A stretch of DNA of 64,000 nucleotides from an uncultured Pelagibacteraceae bacterium (GCA_902574035.1 CACGMC010000002.1:186001-250000), one strand, 5' to 3'. Counted from the first letter of the stretch, positions 35,101 to 44,839 are shown. Translations and numbers: made by a program. The notes: generated from the letters alone by a model not told the origin.

Positions 35101-35551
35101 TAATTAAATTTAATTTATTCAATTTAAATAATTTACCGAATAAATCATATATAGTTCCAGATAAAACCAGTAACCCACTTGAATTATCAAATAAATTTTT
35201 TAAATCACAGTAAGGTTCGGAATTGGCTTCACTCTCTAAATAGCTTAAAGATGATAATTTGGTTAAATTTTTATATCCCTCTTTTGTTTTAGCAAATATT
35301 GGTAATTTTCCTATTAAATTTTCAACTTTAAAATTTATTTGTGATCCGATAATTGGTTGGGTCCCTACTTTGCTAATCTTTTCTGCAAACTCCAAAGCGC
35401 CACATAAATTTAGACTATCACACAATCCTATAGCTTTAATTTTATTACTTTTGCAATATTCTGCTAATTCTTCAATTTTGACTGCGCCTTCACAAATAGA
35501 ATACTGGGAGTGAATTTTAAAATTAATAAAATGAGGCTCATTTTTTTCCAT
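32141..35551 (-). CDS. dnaE: DNA polymerase III alpha subunit
   Basis: The replicative polymerase. The 1136-residue protein has an N-terminal PHP domain (FKIHSQYSICEGAVKI, residues 11-26), the polymerase core with GPGRGSGAGSLVAYSL and the catalytic aspartates in MPDFDIDFCEEKRDKVF, then LFQLESTGMREAIKQMKP, YRPGPM, EQVMQIAQTLAGFSAGEADI and the GFNKSHAAAYALIAFQTAYLK stretch, followed by helix-hairpin-helix and OB-like parts. Length is normal. It overlaps lolD by 14 bp. Confidence 0.97.
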   Translation of the reverse strand: MEKNEPHFINFKIHSQYSICEGAVKIEELAEYCKSNKIKAIGLCDSLNLCGALEFAEKISKVGTQPIIGSQINFKVENLIGKLPIFAKTKEGYKNLTKLSSLSYLESEANSEPYCDLKNLFDNSSGLLVLSGTIYDLFGKLFKLNKLNLIKVLLRKLNDTFKDNFYLEIQRHQEDDEKNYEDFLISISSELMVPLISSQEVFYIKKDMAEAHDALICVGEKTFVDDKNRKKLKNNHFLRDLSDLKDLFKDIPEALENNYNFPKKFSFKPKKTKPLLPTLALNENKTAEQELLIQAQLGLEKRLKNFIFLKNKDKDQERLKQLYYDRLNHEINIINSMNYPSYFLIVSDYIRWAKKNAIPVGPGRGSGAGSLVAYSLDITDLDPIEFDLIFERFLNPDRISMPDFDIDFCEEKRDKVFEYLKQKYGRGVAHIITFGKLKARMALRDIGRVLGLPYGHVDKICKMIPFDPSRPLTLQESINREPRFQNEINQSLKVKKLIELSLQLEGLNRNMATHAAGVVIAGKELSDQIPLYIDHSSKLPLPSTQYDMYSSENAGLVKFDLLGLKTLTVIDKTVKMINKKNLVLDITKINLKDKKVFDLLSTGETTGLFQLESTGMREAIKQMKPNKFDDIIALVALYRPGPMSNIPIYNDCKNGLREPDYIHPSLKKILETTYGIIIYQEQVMQIAQTLAGFSAGEADILRRAMGKKKRAELEKQKERFVNGAIKNGIKKDLANYIFTKIEPFAEYGFNKSHAAAYALIAFQTAYLKTYHTEEFIASTMSTETTNTNKLREFVDELKRLEVSVVRPDINECFGDFKTSKNTILYGLGAIKNVGSEAISNLVKERESNGKFKSLMDFIKRVNPKDINKLQLEGLVKSGAFDKLEKNRKGIFVTIPKLIQLNKIYHEEKISKQSNLFDDVDEDKLEKLRLNTDEKWSTKELLSEEFKSLGFYISDHPLNNYRNIFSQLNIKPYREFILDKKNDGLIAGTLMSIQEKKSSKGTPFAIAKFSDNFGEYELFIFSEILIKNRDILKEGESFVITLFKDTGGDQKRINVKKIISLDNLINNNYKKVFIEIDDKQDFSELKKLLQQKGETEVQLIIRQKDTKFTIKLENPRKFDLKLFNEVKNREYVKKITF

Positions 35552-36227
35552 TTACTCTTTTTATATTACCATTAATAATACTCAACTTATAATCAGCTTT
35601 GTTAGCAAGTTCTCTATTATGAGTTGCAAATAAAATTGTTTTTTTCATTTTTTTCAATTTTATGAAATAATCAAATATTTCTTTTGAGGTTTTGAAATCT
35701 AAATTTCCCGTAGGTTCATCTGCTAAAATGATGTCTGTTTCAGCAATAAGAGATCTTGCTATTGCAACTCTTTGTTGTTCACCGCCTGATAAATCACTGG
35801 GAAAAAAATCCAATCTATTAGAAAGATTAACCTGTGAAAGAATTTTTTTAGATTTTTCAAAACTTTGTTTATAGCTTTCCTTTCTTATTAGCAAAGGTAG
35901 CATCACATTTTCAATTACATTAAGATCAGAAATTAGGTTGTTATTTTGAAATATCAATGAAATTTTAAATTTTCTAATATTTTCAACTTCTTTATCGTTT
36001 AATTCATTTAAATTTTTATCTGAAAAAAAAATTTTTCCTGATGTAGGTTTTTCCATTAAAGATATTAAATGTAATAATGTTGACTTACCAGATCCGGATG
36101 GTCCTGTGAGGGCTATTAATTCTCCTTTTTTTAAAGAAAAATTTAAATTTTTTAAAACCTCAACTTTTCTATTATTGTGAATAAATACTTTTCTCAAATT
36201 TTTTATATTTAAAATTATTTTATTCAT
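35538..36227 (-). CDS. lolD: Lipoprotein-releasing ABC transporter ATPase LolD
   Basis: This ATPase powers extraction of lipoproteins from the inner membrane for delivery to LolA. The 229-residue ATPase has Walker A GPSGSGKSTLL, a Q-loop FQNNNLISDL, the signature LSGGEQQRVAIARSL and Walker B IILADEPTGNLD, the last being typical of the LolD/MacB subfamily. It overlaps its membrane partner by 8 bp, which fixes the assignment over other ABC ATPases. Confidence 0.93.
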   Translation of the reverse strand: MNKIILNIKNLRKVFIHNNRKVEVLKNLNFSLKKGELIALTGPSGSGKSTLLHLISLMEKPTSGKIFFSDKNLNELNDKEVENIRKFKISLIFQNNNLISDLNVIENVMLPLLIRKESYKQSFEKSKKILSQVNLSNRLDFFPSDLSGGEQQRVAIARSLIAETDIILADEPTGNLDFKTSKEIFDYFIKLKKMKKTILFATHNRELANKADYKLSIINGNIKRVNGKK

Positions 36228-37449
36228 ATTTTAGTGCTTCCGTTGTTCTCATTTTAGAAATAGTTTTTGCTGGGAAGTACGAAGCTAAAGAAGTAATTAC
36301 TAATGATAAAATAAATACTAAGCTTACAGATAAAGGATTTATTTCGCTAGGCATTTTTTCTAAATAGTAAACATCAGAGGGAAAAATATTTATTCCAAAA
36401 ACCATTGATAAAAAATTTCTTATTTCATCAATGTAAAAAGAAAATGATACTCCAAAAATTACTCCTGTAATAGTGGCTAAAAAACCTATTGTGAAACCAG
36501 TTAAAAAGAAAGATTTAATAATTGAATTCTCAGATAATCCTAGAGTCCTTATTATTGCTATTTCTTTAGTTTTATTTTTTATTAAAATTGTCAATCCTGA
36601 AATAATGTTAAATGCAGCTACAATGATTATTAAAGTGAGAATTATAAACATGACATTTCTTTCAATTTTAAGTGCATTAAAAAATGACTTATTAGTATCT
36701 GACCAAGTTGAAATAAAAATATTTTGATTTAGGGTACCAATTTCCTTTTTGTATTTTTCAGCTAAAAAAGGATCTTCTAAAAATATCTCTAAATCGACAT
36801 TATCCTCATATCTGTCAAAAATTGATTTACTATCATTTAATTCAAGGTAAATTAAATTTTGGTCAAATTCATAAAAGCCACTATTAAAAAATCCAGCAAT
36901 AATAAAATTATCTTGTTTTGGTATACTTCCAAATGGAGTATCTATAAAAGATGAAGAAACAATATTTATTTTGTCTCCAATTTTTAAATTTAGATTAAAG
37001 GCGAGCTCACCTCCGATCATTACTCTACCAGTAGAAAAATCATTTAAACTTCCTTTGGTAATTTCCTTATTTAAAAAAGATTTCATTTTATCTTTTTCAT
37101 TAATTCCCTTGATAAGAATACCCTTTGCTTTATTATTGGTTAGAATTATTCCCTCACCAGTAATAGTTTCTGAGATATTTATATTTTTATATTTCTTTAA
37201 CAATTTTGTTTTTATCTTTTCAACATCATTTTCCTTATTGAGTTGAATAATTATGTGTGGATTTAGTCCGATAATTTTATCTGTCAAGTCAGATCGAAAT
37301 CCATTCATAACTGACATTACTATTATTAAAATGGCAACGCCTAACATAATCCCTAAAAAGGAAAATAAAGAAATTATTTTTAGAAACCCTTGTTTCTTTT
37401 TAGGTCTTAAATTTCTTAAAGCGATAATTCTTTCAGTTTGGGTGAACAA
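36220..37449 (-). CDS. lolC: Lipoprotein-releasing permease LolC/LolE family
   Basis: The membrane subunit of the Lol exporter. The 409-residue protein has one N-terminal transmembrane helix (about 25-48, IISLFSFLGIMLGVAILIIV), a large periplasmic MacB-like domain (about 50-270) and three C-terminal helices, ending with ASYFPAKTISKMRTTEALKYE typical of the FtsX family. One gene probably serves both LolC and LolE roles, as in LolF systems. It begins 1 bp from the proS stop. Confidence 0.9.
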   Translation of the reverse strand: MFTQTERIIALRNLRPKKKQGFLKIISLFSFLGIMLGVAILIIVMSVMNGFRSDLTDKIIGLNPHIIIQLNKENDVEKIKTKLLKKYKNINISETITGEGIILTNNKAKGILIKGINEKDKMKSFLNKEITKGSLNDFSTGRVMIGGELAFNLNLKIGDKINIVSSSFIDTPFGSIPKQDNFIIAGFFNSGFYEFDQNLIYLELNDSKSIFDRYEDNVDLEIFLEDPFLAEKYKKEIGTLNQNIFISTWSDTNKSFFNALKIERNVMFIILTLIIIVAAFNIISGLTILIKNKTKEIAIIRTLGLSENSIIKSFFLTGFTIGFLATITGVIFGVSFSFYIDEIRNFLSMVFGINIFPSDVYYLEKMPSEINPLSVSLVFILSLVITSLASYFPAKTISKMRTTEALKYE

Positions 37450-37450
37450 T

Positions 37451-38764
37451 TTAACTTATGAGTTTTGATTTAATATCTTTCAAATCAATAAAAGAGCTTT
37501 CAGAATTTACTTCTTTAAATTCAATCTTATTTTCTGTTGATTTTGATCCAACAATTATTTGATATGGTATTCCTATTAAATCGTGTTTTTTAAATTTTTG
37601 TGACATATTCTCATCAACATCGTCTAACAATACGTCAATATTTTGTTTCTTTAGATTGTCATATATTTTTATTGATTTTGATAGGTTTTCTTTATTGTTT
37701 TTACTAATGCTAGGAATTATCACAACATCAAAAGGCGAGACCGATCTTGGCCACTTCATGATTTCATTTTCATACTTTGCTTCAATGATTGCCCCGACTA
37801 ATCTTGAAACTCCAATTCCATAGGACCCCATCTTAACAGCATTTTTTTTACCATCTTGATTATCTACAAAACAGTTTAATGGCTTTGAGTATTTATCGCC
37901 AAAATAAAAAATGTGTCCTACTTCTATGCCTTTTGTAATCATTTGATTTTCTTTAGTTACTTTCTTTTCAAATTCATTTTTTTTAAATTTATCATCGGTC
38001 ACTGCGTATAATGAGGAATAATCCTTAATCATTTTTTCTAATGATGAGTTATTAAAAGTATAATTATTTATATCTATTTTAAAAATACTCTTATCCATAT
38101 AAATTTTGCTTTCTCCGGTTTCGGCTATAATAATGAATTCGTGAGAAAGATCTCCTCCTATTGGTCCTGTATCTGCTGCCATCGGAATAGCTTCAAGACC
38201 TAATCTTTTAAAAGTTTTAAGATATGAATAAAACATTTTATTATAAGAAGCTTTTGCGGTAGTGTCATCTAAATCAAATGAATAAGCATCTTTCATAAAA
38301 AATTCTCTGCATCTCATAACTCCAAATCTTGGTCTTATTTCATCTCTAAACTTCCATTGAATATGATACAACATTTGCGGCAAAGACTTATAAGACTTGA
38401 TTGAAGATCTAAAAATATCAGTAATTAATTCTTCATTAGTAGGTCCATACAACATTTCTCTTCCTTGCCTGTCTTTAATTCTTAGCATTTCTTCGCCATA
38501 ATCATTGTATCTTCCGCTTTCTTTCCATATTTCTGCAGATTGTATAGTTGGCATAAGTAGTTCTTGAGCTCCTATATTATTTTGCTCTTCCCTGACAACT
38601 TGTTCAATTTTTTTCATTACTTTAAGACCTAATGGTAACCAAGAATAAATACCTGCGGATGATTGTTTAATCATGCCTGATCTCAACATTAATTGATGAG
38701 ATTTTATTTTAGCATCTGAAGGAAGGTTTTTAGTAATAGGTAAAAATAATTTAGATAGAAACAT
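37451..38764 (-). CDS. proS: Prolyl-tRNA synthetase, short alphaproteobacterial type
   Basis: A class II synthetase charging tRNA-Pro. The 437-residue protein has motif 2-like FRDEIRPRFGVMRCREFFMKDAYSF, LPLGLKVMKKIE and a C-terminal anticodon-binding domain with PFDVVIIPS and LLDDVDENMSQKF. It lacks the roughly 180-residue editing insertion found in E. coli ProRS, as known for the alphaproteobacterial form. It abuts the DUF1467 gene with a one-base overlap. Confidence 0.95.
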   Translation of the reverse strand: MFLSKLFLPITKNLPSDAKIKSHQLMLRSGMIKQSSAGIYSWLPLGLKVMKKIEQVVREEQNNIGAQELLMPTIQSAEIWKESGRYNDYGEEMLRIKDRQGREMLYGPTNEELITDIFRSSIKSYKSLPQMLYHIQWKFRDEIRPRFGVMRCREFFMKDAYSFDLDDTTAKASYNKMFYSYLKTFKRLGLEAIPMAADTGPIGGDLSHEFIIIAETGESKIYMDKSIFKIDINNYTFNNSSLEKMIKDYSSLYAVTDDKFKKNEFEKKVTKENQMITKGIEVGHIFYFGDKYSKPLNCFVDNQDGKKNAVKMGSYGIGVSRLVGAIIEAKYENEIMKWPRSVSPFDVVIIPSISKNNKENLSKSIKIYDNLKKQNIDVLLDDVDENMSQKFKKHDLIGIPYQIIVGSKSTENKIEFKEVNSESSFIDLKDIKSKLIS

Positions 38765-39018
38765 TATTTTATAAATTCTCTTAAGTTAAAATGATCACTT
38801 ACAACTATATAATATATTCCTACGAAAATTACTGTAGTAATTAAGGTTGTGTATAAAAATTTTTTTAAAATATTTGGGTTTTTTGGCGCTCCAGGGTCAA
38901 TACCCTCTAAATTATTAGTAAACGGCTTTTTATTATGCTTTATACCTATAGGTAAAACAGAAAAAAAAACGATCCACCAAATAATTACATATACTACAAT
39001 AGAGCCGGTTATACTCAT
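38764..39018 (-). CDS. DUF1467 family small membrane protein
   Basis: An 84-residue protein with two transmembrane helices (about 5-22 and 52-70). It carries the family features VVYVIIWWIVFFSVLPIG and a proline-rich linker EGIDPGAPKNPN before the second helix. DUF1467 proteins are found almost only in Alphaproteobacteria, typically beside proS, as here. Function is unknown. Confidence 0.85.
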   Translation of the reverse strand: MSITGSIVVYVIIWWIVFFSVLPIGIKHNKKPFTNNLEGIDPGAPKNPNILKKFLYTTLITTVIFVGIYYIVVSDHFNLREFIK

Positions 39019-40676
39019 TATACCCTTGCAATATTTACGTTTGTAAAAGGTTTTTTGCCAGTTTTTTCTTTAACTATTTTTCTACAATTTTGTTTGATAG
39101 TTTCAATTAAATTTTTTTCTTGTTTAAAGTTATTTACTGCAAAACTTTTGCATGTTTTTGTAATTTCATCCTCCAAATCAAATTTAAATGTTTCATTAAT
39201 TTCATCTTCTGGAATTCCGCTATAAGATATAACAGGTTTTTTCACTTTTCCATTATTTGAAATTATTAATGTAATTTCTAAAATTCCATTTATTGAAATA
39301 TTTTTTCTTTGTTTAATTGATGTTGAGTCTATACTAACTGCTATGTTACCATCTAAATAAATTTTCCCTGTAGGTGCTTGATCTACTATTTTCGGTTTTT
39401 GATCTTTTGATATTTTAATTATATTTCCGTTTTCAACTTTTAAATTAAAGGGTATTTGCATTTCTTTTGCAAAACTAATATGTTCTTTTATGTGTCTATG
39501 CTCGCCATGAACAGGAATTACACATTTGGGTTTAACCCATTGATACATGTCTTTTAGATCTTCTCTGTTGGCATGACCTGATACATGAACAAATGCATTT
39601 TCTTCAGTAATAACTTCAATATTCCGTTTTACAATTGAATTCTGGAGTCCATAAAGTTTTTTTTCATTTCCAGGAATTATTTTTGACGAGAATATTACTG
39701 TATCTCCACTTTCTATAGCTACATCAGGGTGAATGTCATTTGCTATTCTGTTTAAGGCGCCCATAGGCTCACCTTGGCTACCTGTACAAAGAAAAATTAT
39801 ATTCTCTCTAGAGATACTTTGTGCATCTCTAGAATCTACAGGCTCAACAATGTCCTTTAAATATCCACATTGCCTAGCTGCTTTATAAATCCTATGCATA
39901 GATCTTCCAACCAGCGAAATATTTCTGTTAGTTTGTTTGGCGATATAAAAAATACTTTCCATTCTTGCCACATTAGAGGCAAAGGATGTTACTAAAACTC
40001 TTTTTTTTTGATTTGATATAATCTTAAGCAAACTTTCTCTAACATCTTTTTCTGATCCAGCTCTACCAGGGCTAAAAACATTTGTAGAGTCACATATCAT
40101 GGCTATTACACCCTTCTCTCCAATAGATCTAAGTTTTTGTTCATCTACCTTATTTCCAATAAGAGGATTCGGGTCAACTTTCCAATCTCCAGTGTGCAAA
40201 ATAACTCCTTCGGGGGTTGTTATACTTAATCCATTTGGCTCCAAAATTGAATGTGTTAATGTTACAAAGTCAATTTCAAAAGGACCTAGATTTATTTTGC
40301 TGTTAAGTTCAACAATTTTTAAATAATTTGTAATATCAATCTTTTTTTCTTTAAACTTTTCTTGAATTAAAACTGCAGTAAAAGGTGTGGCATATATTTT
40401 ACACTTTAGTTTAGGCCATATATGCGAAATAGAGCCTATGTGGTCTTCATGGGCATGAGTTAAAACTATACCTAACAAATCATCTTTTTTTTCTATTATA
40501 AATCCAGCATCTGGGTAAATAAGATCGACACCAGGAACTGTATCATCTGCAAATGTAACTCCCATGTCGACGATTATCCATTTTTGATTTTCTTCGGTCC
40601 CATAAGCATACAGATTCATATTCATGCCTATTTCTCCGGAACCTCCAAGAGGACAAAAATATAAATTTTCTTTCAT
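39018..40676 (-). CDS. rnj: Ribonuclease J
   Basis: An endo- and 5'-exoribonuclease of the metallo-beta-lactamase beta-CASP family used in RNA maturation and decay. The 552-residue protein has the zinc motif LTHAHEDHIGS, ILHTGDWKVD, CDSTNV, the CTGSQGEPMGAL motif and the C-terminal HVSGHANREDL and PVHGEHRH. The C-terminal domain after about residue 430 is retained. It overlaps coaX by 4 bp. Confidence 0.95.
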   Translation of the reverse strand: MKENLYFCPLGGSGEIGMNMNLYAYGTEENQKWIIVDMGVTFADDTVPGVDLIYPDAGFIIEKKDDLLGIVLTHAHEDHIGSISHIWPKLKCKIYATPFTAVLIQEKFKEKKIDITNYLKIVELNSKINLGPFEIDFVTLTHSILEPNGLSITTPEGVILHTGDWKVDPNPLIGNKVDEQKLRSIGEKGVIAMICDSTNVFSPGRAGSEKDVRESLLKIISNQKKRVLVTSFASNVARMESIFYIAKQTNRNISLVGRSMHRIYKAARQCGYLKDIVEPVDSRDAQSISRENIIFLCTGSQGEPMGALNRIANDIHPDVAIESGDTVIFSSKIIPGNEKKLYGLQNSIVKRNIEVITEENAFVHVSGHANREDLKDMYQWVKPKCVIPVHGEHRHIKEHISFAKEMQIPFNLKVENGNIIKISKDQKPKIVDQAPTGKIYLDGNIAVSIDSTSIKQRKNISINGILEITLIISNNGKVKKPVISYSGIPEDEINETFKFDLEDEITKTCKSFAVNNFKQEKNLIETIKQNCRKIVKEKTGKKPFTNVNIARV

Positions 40677-41416
40677 ATTAAATCTACCAATCTTAATAAA
40701 CCTTTAATCGTCAAGTCTCTATCAACTTTAATTTTTTTTTTTATCGTATCTTTGAATAAATGTGAAAGACCTCCAGTAAATATGATCCTAAACTTTTTTT
40801 TATATTTTTTTTCAATTAGGTTTATCATATTTTCAATTAAACCTTGATAACCCCAATAAAATCCTGATCTAACAGCATTTTGGGTATTTTTTCCTATAAT
40901 ATTCTTTATTTTTGTCAATTTAGTACTTGGGATTAATTTTGCTTTTTCTACTAAAGTTTTTAAAGAAAGATTTACGCCTGGCGCAATAATACCCCCTTTA
41001 TATTTGTTCTTTAACACTACGTCAAAAGTTGTAGCAGTTCCAAAATCTAAAATAATAAAATTATCTTTATTATTTATAACACTAACAGCATTGGCTAGCC
41101 TATCTGAACCAACCTGTTTCGCATTGACTTCTATTTTTAATATTTTTTTCAAATTCAATTGTTTCAACTCTTTGACCTCTATTCTTAATTTTTTTTTGAT
41201 AGATCCTTTTACATTTTTATACACATTAGGGACCACGCTGCTAAACATTGTTTTATCAATTTTATTTTTATATGCATTTAAAAATTTGAATTTTTTACTA
41301 AGATTAGTTTTTTTAAAATTATTGGTATCAAATATCCTTTTTTTTAAAAGTTTTTTTTTATCGTTAAATAAACAAATTTTAGTTTCTGTATTTCCTATAT
41401 CGCAGATCAAGTACAT
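40673..41416 (-). CDS. coaX: Type III pantothenate kinase
   Basis: This enzyme phosphorylates pantothenate in the first step of coenzyme A synthesis. The 247-residue ASKHA-fold protein shows the phosphate loop ICDIGNTETKICLF, GSDRLANAVS, FGTATTFDVV, and KGGIIAPGVNLSLKTL. It lies in the birA-coaX-rnj order frequent in this class of bacteria. Confidence 0.93.
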   Translation of the reverse strand: MYLICDIGNTETKICLFNDKKKLLKKRIFDTNNFKKTNLSKKFKFLNAYKNKIDKTMFSSVVPNVYKNVKGSIKKKLRIEVKELKQLNLKKILKIEVNAKQVGSDRLANAVSVINNKDNFIILDFGTATTFDVVLKNKYKGGIIAPGVNLSLKTLVEKAKLIPSTKLTKIKNIIGKNTQNAVRSGFYWGYQGLIENMINLIEKKYKKKFRIIFTGGLSHLFKDTIKKKIKVDRDLTIKGLLRLVDLI

Positions 41417-41424
41417 CTTTTTAT

Positions 41425-41940
41425 TTAAATAAATTTTTCAAAATTATTTTTAATTTTTTTATAAATATCATTTTTTTTTATTTTATTGTTATTATATTTT
41501 TGTAAAAAAGAAACCTGTTTATTATTGATTTTTGGTGCTTTAACGAGATTTATACCGATTCCTATGATAAAAAATTTATTATTATTATAATTAACCGTTT
41601 CTTGTAATATACCGCAAACTTTTGATCCTTTGATTAGTAAATCATTAGGTAACTTTATTATTATTTTTTCATTTACAAATTTTTCTAAACTTTTTTTTAT
41701 CAATTTATAAACTTTTTTAGATAAGGTTTTAATTTCAATTTTTCTTTTTAAAGAAAAATAAACAGTTATAAAAATATTGCCTTTATGTGAAATCCATTTT
41801 TTTCCATACTGACCTCTGCCCTTTTTTTGGCATTTTGCAATTATTAATGTTGGTTTAATTTTCCCTTTTTTTATTCTTCTTAATGCTACATTATTGGTGC
41901 TATCTACACTTTCAAATTTAATAATTTGTATTTTCATCAA
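41425..41940 (-). CDS. birA: Biotin-protein ligase, catalytic domain only
   Basis: This protein attaches biotin to acyl-CoA carboxylase carrier protein. The 171-residue protein has SVDSTNNVALRRI, the ATP/biotin loop KKGRGQYGKKW, and LPNDLLIKGSKVCGILQE. It lacks the N-terminal DNA-binding domain, so it is not a repressor, and it ends without the usual C-terminal SH3-like domain, making it a very short version. It overlaps nuoN by 4 bp. Confidence 0.88.
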   Translation of the reverse strand: MMKIQIIKFESVDSTNNVALRRIKKGKIKPTLIIAKCQKKGRGQYGKKWISHKGNIFITVYFSLKRKIEIKTLSKKVYKLIKKSLEKFVNEKIIIKLPNDLLIKGSKVCGILQETVNYNNNKFFIIGIGINLVKAPKINNKQVSFLQKYNNNKIKKNDIYKKIKNNFEKFI

Positions 41941-43346
41941 ATAAATAGTTCATTCAATAAAGAACCTATAATTGATGGAGAAATAAAATATAAAGACAAA
42001 AATAAACAACTTAAAAATATTGTTGCTTTTATACTCAGATTTCTGACATCATCAAATTTAACCTTGTTATCATCAAAATAAATAATTTTAATAACTTTTA
42101 AGTAATAGAAAGCCGATATAACAGTTGTTAACAATCCAATAATTGCTAAAGCATACATTTCACTCTCAATTACAGACATAAAAACAAAAAATTTAGCAAA
42201 AAATCCACCTAGTGGTGGTATTCCAGCTAATGAGAAAAAAAGAATTAAAAAAGAAAAAGCTAGCATTGGTCTTTCTTTTGAAATTCCAGACAGGTCTTCA
42301 ATTTTTTCAGAGTATTTACCTTCTGTTTTCATTAAATATAGACAAGCAAAAGTACCCATATTCATAACTACATATATTGTTATATAGATAATTGTTGAGG
42401 TGTATCCTGATACTGTGCCGGTAGCCACACCTGCTAAAGCGTAACCCATGTGGCTTATAGAACTATAAGCTAGAAGTCTTTTAATATTTGTTTGACCAAT
42501 AGCTGCTACACTTCCAAGTATCATAGAGGCAATAGATATAAATATTATGATTGTTTGCCACTCTTCAATAATATTTTTAAAAGGTAAATCCATGAATCTG
42601 ATAATTACAGCCAGTCCAGCAGCTTTAGGGACCACGGCAAAAAAATTGGTTATGGATGTTGGTGCACCTTGATAAACATCTGGTGTCCACATATGAAAAG
42701 GTACTGCAGATACTTTAAAAGCTAAGCCTACTAAAATAAACACCATTGCAAAAATAGCACCAGTATTTTGGGTAATTAAGCTGACACCTATTTCGTCAAA
42801 ATTTGTTGAACCAGTAAATCCATAAAGTAAAGAACATCCATATAAAAGTAGTCCTGAAGAAAGTGCGCTTAATACGAAATACTTAATACCAGCTTCTGAA
42901 GAGATTGTGTTGTCTCTATCGATGGAAGCTAAAACGTATAAGGCAAGTGATTGAAGTTCTAATCCTAAATAAAATAATATTAAGTCATTAGCACTTAACA
43001 TAAAAAACATACCCAAAATTGAGAACATTATAATTATCGGGTACTCAAATTTATTTAATGTTTTATCTTTTATAAACTGATCAGAAGAGAAAAAAATAAA
43101 AATACTTGATACCAAAATTAATATCTTAAAATAATCAGAAAACGTATCATTTTTAAAAGAGTTTAAAAATATTTTTTGTTCTCCACCCCAATCAGTTAAA
43201 ATCAAATATATAACTCCTAACAAAATTAAAATTGAAAGTTTCATCACTATGGAAAAACTATTTCTGAAAAACACTCCAACCATCAAAGCTAAGCAGATTC
43301 CTAGAAAAAGCGTTATTTCAGGAATTATTATATTTATATTTTCCAT
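41937..43346 (-). CDS. nuoN: NADH dehydrogenase subunit N
   Basis: An antiporter-like membrane subunit of complex I. The 469-residue protein has about 14 predicted membrane helices, with the lysine-bearing KVSAVPFHMWTPDVYQGAPT and LAYSSISHMGYALAGV motifs and the conserved LELQSLALYVLAS. It is the last gene of the 14-gene nuo operon, next to birA. Confidence 0.95.
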   Translation of the reverse strand: MENINIIIPEITLFLGICLALMVGVFFRNSFSIVMKLSILILLGVIYLILTDWGGEQKIFLNSFKNDTFSDYFKILILVSSIFIFFSSDQFIKDKTLNKFEYPIIIMFSILGMFFMLSANDLILFYLGLELQSLALYVLASIDRDNTISSEAGIKYFVLSALSSGLLLYGCSLLYGFTGSTNFDEIGVSLITQNTGAIFAMVFILVGLAFKVSAVPFHMWTPDVYQGAPTSITNFFAVVPKAAGLAVIIRFMDLPFKNIIEEWQTIIIFISIASMILGSVAAIGQTNIKRLLAYSSISHMGYALAGVATGTVSGYTSTIIYITIYVVMNMGTFACLYLMKTEGKYSEKIEDLSGISKERPMLAFSFLILFFSLAGIPPLGGFFAKFFVFMSVIESEMYALAIIGLLTTVISAFYYLKVIKIIYFDDNKVKFDDVRNLSIKATIFLSCLFLSLYFISPSIIGSLLNELFI

Positions 43347-43348
43347 AT

Positions 43349-44839
43349 TTATTTATTTATTAAATTTACTGTTAGCTCATTTTGGTGATTTTGGATTATT
43401 CCGTTTACCGAAATATTCATAGTATCTAGTAATGGTTCAGGATAAAATCCAAAAATTATACTTACTAAACATAGCGCAATTAAGATTGTTGCTTCTAAAT
43501 AATTGATATCCTTTAATTTTGTAACAATAGTATTGTTAGTATTTCCAAAAACTACTCTTTTAGCCATCCAAAGCATATATGCGGCGCAGAGAACAACGCC
43601 GGTACTTGCTAATATTGCAACCAAATAATTTATTTTGAACGCCCCCAATAATACTAGAAACTCTCCAATAAAACCCGTTGTTCCAGGTAAACCTAATGCA
43701 CCAAGCACAAATATAATAAATATTAGTGAAAAATTTGGTAAATAATTAACTACCCCACCAAAACTTTTAATCATTCTTGAACCAGTTCTGTCATATAAAA
43801 CACCAACGCATAAAAATAAAGCGGCAGATATTATTCCGTGACTAATCATTTGAAACATGCTGCCCTCGATCCCTTGTTTATTGAAAGTAAATATACCAAG
43901 AGTTACAAAGCCCATATGTGCAACCGAGGAATAAGCGATCAGCTTTTTCATATCATCCTGCATTAAAGCTACTAATGAAGTATATATAATAGCGATAATA
44001 CTTAGAGCAAAAACCAAGGGAGTGAAAAATTCTGAAGCAATCGGAAACATTCCTAGAGAAAACCTCAAGAAACCATATCCAGCCATTTTTAAAAGAATAG
44101 CTGCTAGAATTACAGAGCCTGCAGTGGGTGCCTCAACATGAGCATCTGGTAACCAAGTATGTACAGGCCACATAGGGGTTTTAACAGCAAAAGAACTAAA
44201 AAAGGCTAACCATAATAAGTATTGATATTCTTTAGCTATTTTTAGTTTATATATTTCAGTGTAATCAGTTGTTCCAACAGCCCAATAAATGAAAATAATA
44301 GCCGCCAGCATTAAAACTGAACCTAGTAAAGTAAATAAGAAGAATTTATAGGCTGAATAGATCTTTCTAGGGCCTCCCCAAATACCTATTATTAAAAACA
44401 TAGGAATAAGTCCTGCTTCGAAAAATAGATAAAAAATAATTAAATCTAAAGAACAAAATACACCTATCATAAAAGTTTCTAGAATTAAGATTGCTATTAA
44501 AAACTCATTCAGTCTTTTTTTCACGCTAATAATACAAGAAACTATACATATTGGAGTAATAAACGCTGTTAGAACTATAAATAAGATAGAAATTCCATCT
44601 ATACCAAGTTTAAATTTTATAAGTCCGCTTATCCAGTTTTTTTCTTCTATGAATTGGAAACCAGCAAAACTTTTGTCAAAAGAATACCATAAGAAAAAAG
44701 TTAACAATAAATTTGCCATAGATGTGAATATGGAAATATAAATTGCGCTTGAGCTTTCGTTTTTTTTATTAGAGATAAATATGAATAAAGCCCCAAGAAG
44801 TGGAAGAAATATAATAGTAGATAAAATAGGAAAATCCAT
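43349..44839 (-). CDS. nuoM: NADH dehydrogenase subunit M
   Basis: An antiporter-like proton-pumping subunit of complex I. The 496-residue protein shows KTPMWPVHTWLPDAHVEAPT, LIAYSSVAHMGFVTLGI and the glutamate of YLFFEAGLIPMFLIIGIWG, the residues of the proton channel. Preceded by nuoL with no gap and followed by nuoN after 2 bp. Confidence 0.96.
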   Translation of the reverse strand: MDFPILSTIIFLPLLGALFIFISNKKNESSSAIYISIFTSMANLLLTFFLWYSFDKSFAGFQFIEEKNWISGLIKFKLGIDGISILFIVLTAFITPICIVSCIISVKKRLNEFLIAILILETFMIGVFCSLDLIIFYLFFEAGLIPMFLIIGIWGGPRKIYSAYKFFLFTLLGSVLMLAAIIFIYWAVGTTDYTEIYKLKIAKEYQYLLWLAFFSSFAVKTPMWPVHTWLPDAHVEAPTAGSVILAAILLKMAGYGFLRFSLGMFPIASEFFTPLVFALSIIAIIYTSLVALMQDDMKKLIAYSSVAHMGFVTLGIFTFNKQGIEGSMFQMISHGIISAALFLCVGVLYDRTGSRMIKSFGGVVNYLPNFSLIFIIFVLGALGLPGTTGFIGEFLVLLGAFKINYLVAILASTGVVLCAAYMLWMAKRVVFGNTNNTIVTKLKDINYLEATILIALCLVSIIFGFYPEPLLDTMNISVNGIIQNHQNELTVNLINK